6,302 nt of DNA from positions 1-6,302 of the forward strand of contig JAEDOK010000096.1 of assembly GCA_016302005.1 (NCBI GenBank), read 5' to 3'. Below, one piece after another: positions 5,409 to 6,302 of the stretch (positions are counted from its first letter, which is position 1; the number at the start of each line of letters is the position of its first letter). This DNA is from Oscillospiraceae bacterium. GTDB taxonomy: Bacteria > Bacillota_A > Clostridia > Oscillospirales > Oscillospiraceae. The notes under the pieces are model-generated. The model saw only the letters and a list, made by a program, of their open reading frames with translations, was not told the DNA's origin and made no database searches. Position numbers and translations under genes: made by a program.

Positions 5409-6149
5409 ATGGGACACAAAATTTTCATTTCGCCGTCCGATCAGAATCGGAACACCTACGCATCGGGCAATACCGCCGAGGATATCCAGTGCGGCAAGAT
5501 TGCAATTGCGACGAAATCGGCGCTCGAGCGGTGCGGGTTTGAGGTTAAGTTGGTTCAGTACGCGACGATGGCAGAAAAATGCGCGGCGTCCGACGCATTC
5601 GGCGCAGAACTGCACGTTCCGATCCACAGCAACGCATTTAATGCAAACGTGACCGGCACGCGCATCTTCTACGGCGTTGACGGGAGCGCGGGACACAAGG
5701 CAGCGAAAGCTATTCTCGCGCGGCTCGGGTCCGTCACACCCGGCGCGCCCGACATGGTGCAGGCGTATCCGCAGCTCTATGAAATCCGCACGCCAAAAGC
5801 GCCGACCGCATACATCGAAGCAGATTTCCACGACGTTGCGGCGGTCGCAGACTGGATCATCGACAACACTGCTGTAATCGGCGAGGCGATCTGCCATGGC
5901 GTCTGCGATTACTTCGGCGTGGCCTACGCCGCTGAGGAAAAGGAGGACAACGAAATGCGATACAACACTTTGGGCGATATCAAGGCGGACAAGAACAACG
6001 CGCCCTATTACTTGCCGACCATCGAGAAACTGATGGCAAAGGGCATCCTGCGCGGCAAGGGCGGCGAGGGTGACGAAACCATCCTCGACCTGGGCGAGGA
6101 CGCGGTGCGGCTGCTGGTCATCCTGGACCGGGAAGGCGTGTTCGGCTGA
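5409..6149 (+). CDS. Endolysin: N-acetylmuramoyl-L-alanine amidase with C-terminal binding domain
   Basis: The product has 246 residues from ATG 5409, with AAGGAGG 8 bases upstream. Residues 1-171 fit the Amidase_3 fold that cuts the bond between N-acetylmuramic acid and L-alanine in peptidoglycan. The second metal ligand is likely Glu24 (GNTAEDIQ), the third His73 (HVPIHSNAFN), and the catalytic Glu is Glu137 (AYIEADFHD). The usual first-ligand motif GHGG is replaced by SPSDQN (8-13); I know this ISPS-Q variant from other clostridial phage amidases, so activity is still expected. After an acidic linker (174-182), residues 183-246 (MRYNTLGDI, YLPTIEKLMAKGIL, LDLGEDAVRLLVILDREGVF) form a small helical domain found at the C-terminus of such lysins, probably for wall binding. 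There is no signal peptide, so export depends on the holin. An internal start may make the domain separately. Confidence 0.9.
   Translation: MGHKIFISPSDQNRNTYASGNTAEDIQCGKIAIATKSALERCGFEVKLVQYATMAEKCAASDAFGAELHVPIHSNAFNANVTGTRIFYGVDGSAGHKAAKAILARLGSVTPGAPDMVQAYPQLYEIRTPKAPTAYIEADFHDVAAVADWIIDNTAVIGEAICHGVCDYFGVAYAAEEKEDNEMRYNTLGDIKADKNNAPYYLPTIEKLMAKGILRGKGGEGDETILDLGEDAVRLLVILDREGVFG
5938..5957 (+). promoter_or_regulatory. Internal ribosome binding site and start in the endolysin gene
   Basis: AAAAGGAGG (5938-5946) is followed after 8 bases by an in-frame ATG (5955), codon 183, exactly at the start of the C-terminal domain. Spacing and strength equal those of the endolysin's own start (AAGGAGG, 8 bases). 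Translation here would give a 64-residue binding domain alone. Similar internal starts have been shown for other Gram-positive phage endolysins, where the extra domains join the full-length enzyme in a complex. Confidence 0.65.
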
Positions 6150-6236
6150 CAAGTTTAATCCCGCATTACTTTGTGATGTGGCGTTCCGCTGTGGCAGAAT
6201 TGATCTCGCGCGTGAAAAAATTGAATAACAGATAGT
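6150..6236. other. Short spacer after the endolysin gene
   Basis: It contains a 19-codon frame (6176-6235, ATG TGG ... AGA TAG) that would encode a basic amphipathic peptide, but no ribosome binding site precedes it. I do not call it as a gene. Nothing else recognisable. Confidence 0.4.
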
Positions 6237-6286
6237 AGCGCCCCTCCTTCGGATTTTGCTGTCCGAATGAGGGGCGCTCTTCGTTT
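6237..6286 (+). terminator. Terminator-like hairpin after the lysis cassette
   Basis: The arms AGCGCCCCTC and TTCGGA (6237-6246, 6248-6253) pair with TCCGAA and GAGGGGCGCT (6262-6267, 6269-6278), with a single mismatch, around an 8-base loop. A broken T-rich tail (CTTCGTTT) follows. The stem is strong but the U-tract weak, so efficiency is uncertain. It lies about 90 bases after the endolysin stop and probably closes the operon. Confidence 0.65.
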
Positions 6287-6302
6287 GTACATGGATTTCA
6301 AA

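Noticed and set aside
5148..6152. Minus-strand open frame of 334 codons opposite holin and endolysin
   Set aside because: It spans two clear plus-strand genes and has no recognisable domain; it is a shadow of high-GC coding DNA.
6176..6235. 19-residue peptide gene
   Set aside because: No ribosome binding site and no family known to me; the frame is short enough to be chance.

Overview
The window looks like part of the chromosome of a Gram-positive, low-oxygen Firmicute, most likely a gut clostridium of the Ruminococcaceae/Oscillospirales kind, carrying a piece of a prophage or a phage-derived tail element. The grounds are strong AGGAGG ribosome binding sites, an r1t-type holin, a BppU-type baseplate protein, a clostridial-style phage amidase, a Listeria-Bacteroides-repeat lipoprotein, and intergenic repeats of a kind I associate with genomes of that group. 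GC is roughly 60% in most genes (sampled by hand). The taxonomic placement is inference, not a database result.

Left part (1-2291). A single minus-strand gene (175-1476) encodes a secreted lipoprotein with one Listeria-Bacteroides repeat and three beta-sandwich-like modules that resemble carbohydrate-binding domains. It has a near-consensus promoter (TTGACG, 17 bp, TATAAT) and an 18-bp palindrome over the expected transcription start, so it is probably repressor-controlled. The gene lies between two inverted copies of a 62-bp hairpin repeat (90% identical). A perfect 14-bp terminator-like hairpin points against its 3' end. Some 700 bp of non-coding DNA follow, with more copies of the hairpin repeat and two composite palindromic units of a GTCATTGCGA...TGGCAATCT family.

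Middle part (2292-4616). Four plus-strand phage genes are packed with TGATG, ATGA and GTGA stop/start overlaps: a baseplate-upper/receptor-binding protein, a tail fibre-like protein whose C-terminal part drops to about 37% GC, a small tail-region accessory protein, and a small membrane protein with a coiled coil.

Gap (4617-5204). Another non-coding stretch of almost 600 bp holds diverged copies of both repeat families, inserted between the tail genes and the lysis genes.

Right part (5205-6302). The lysis cassette is an r1t-type holin followed three bases later by an N-acetylmuramoyl-L-alanine amidase endolysin with a C-terminal, probably wall-binding domain. That domain is preceded in frame by a perfect Shine-Dalgarno sequence and an ATG, so a separate 64-residue product is likely. 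A hairpin ends the cassette.

How it fits together: the plus-strand genes would bind and breach a host cell (tail tip, fibre, holin, amidase). The minus-strand lipoprotein is a self-contained transcription unit, either a host gene beside a phage remnant or a cargo ('moron') gene within it. The most interesting points are the internal start in the endolysin, the repeats whose stems change while pairing is kept, and the composition break in the fibre gene. I see no complete undescribed system.
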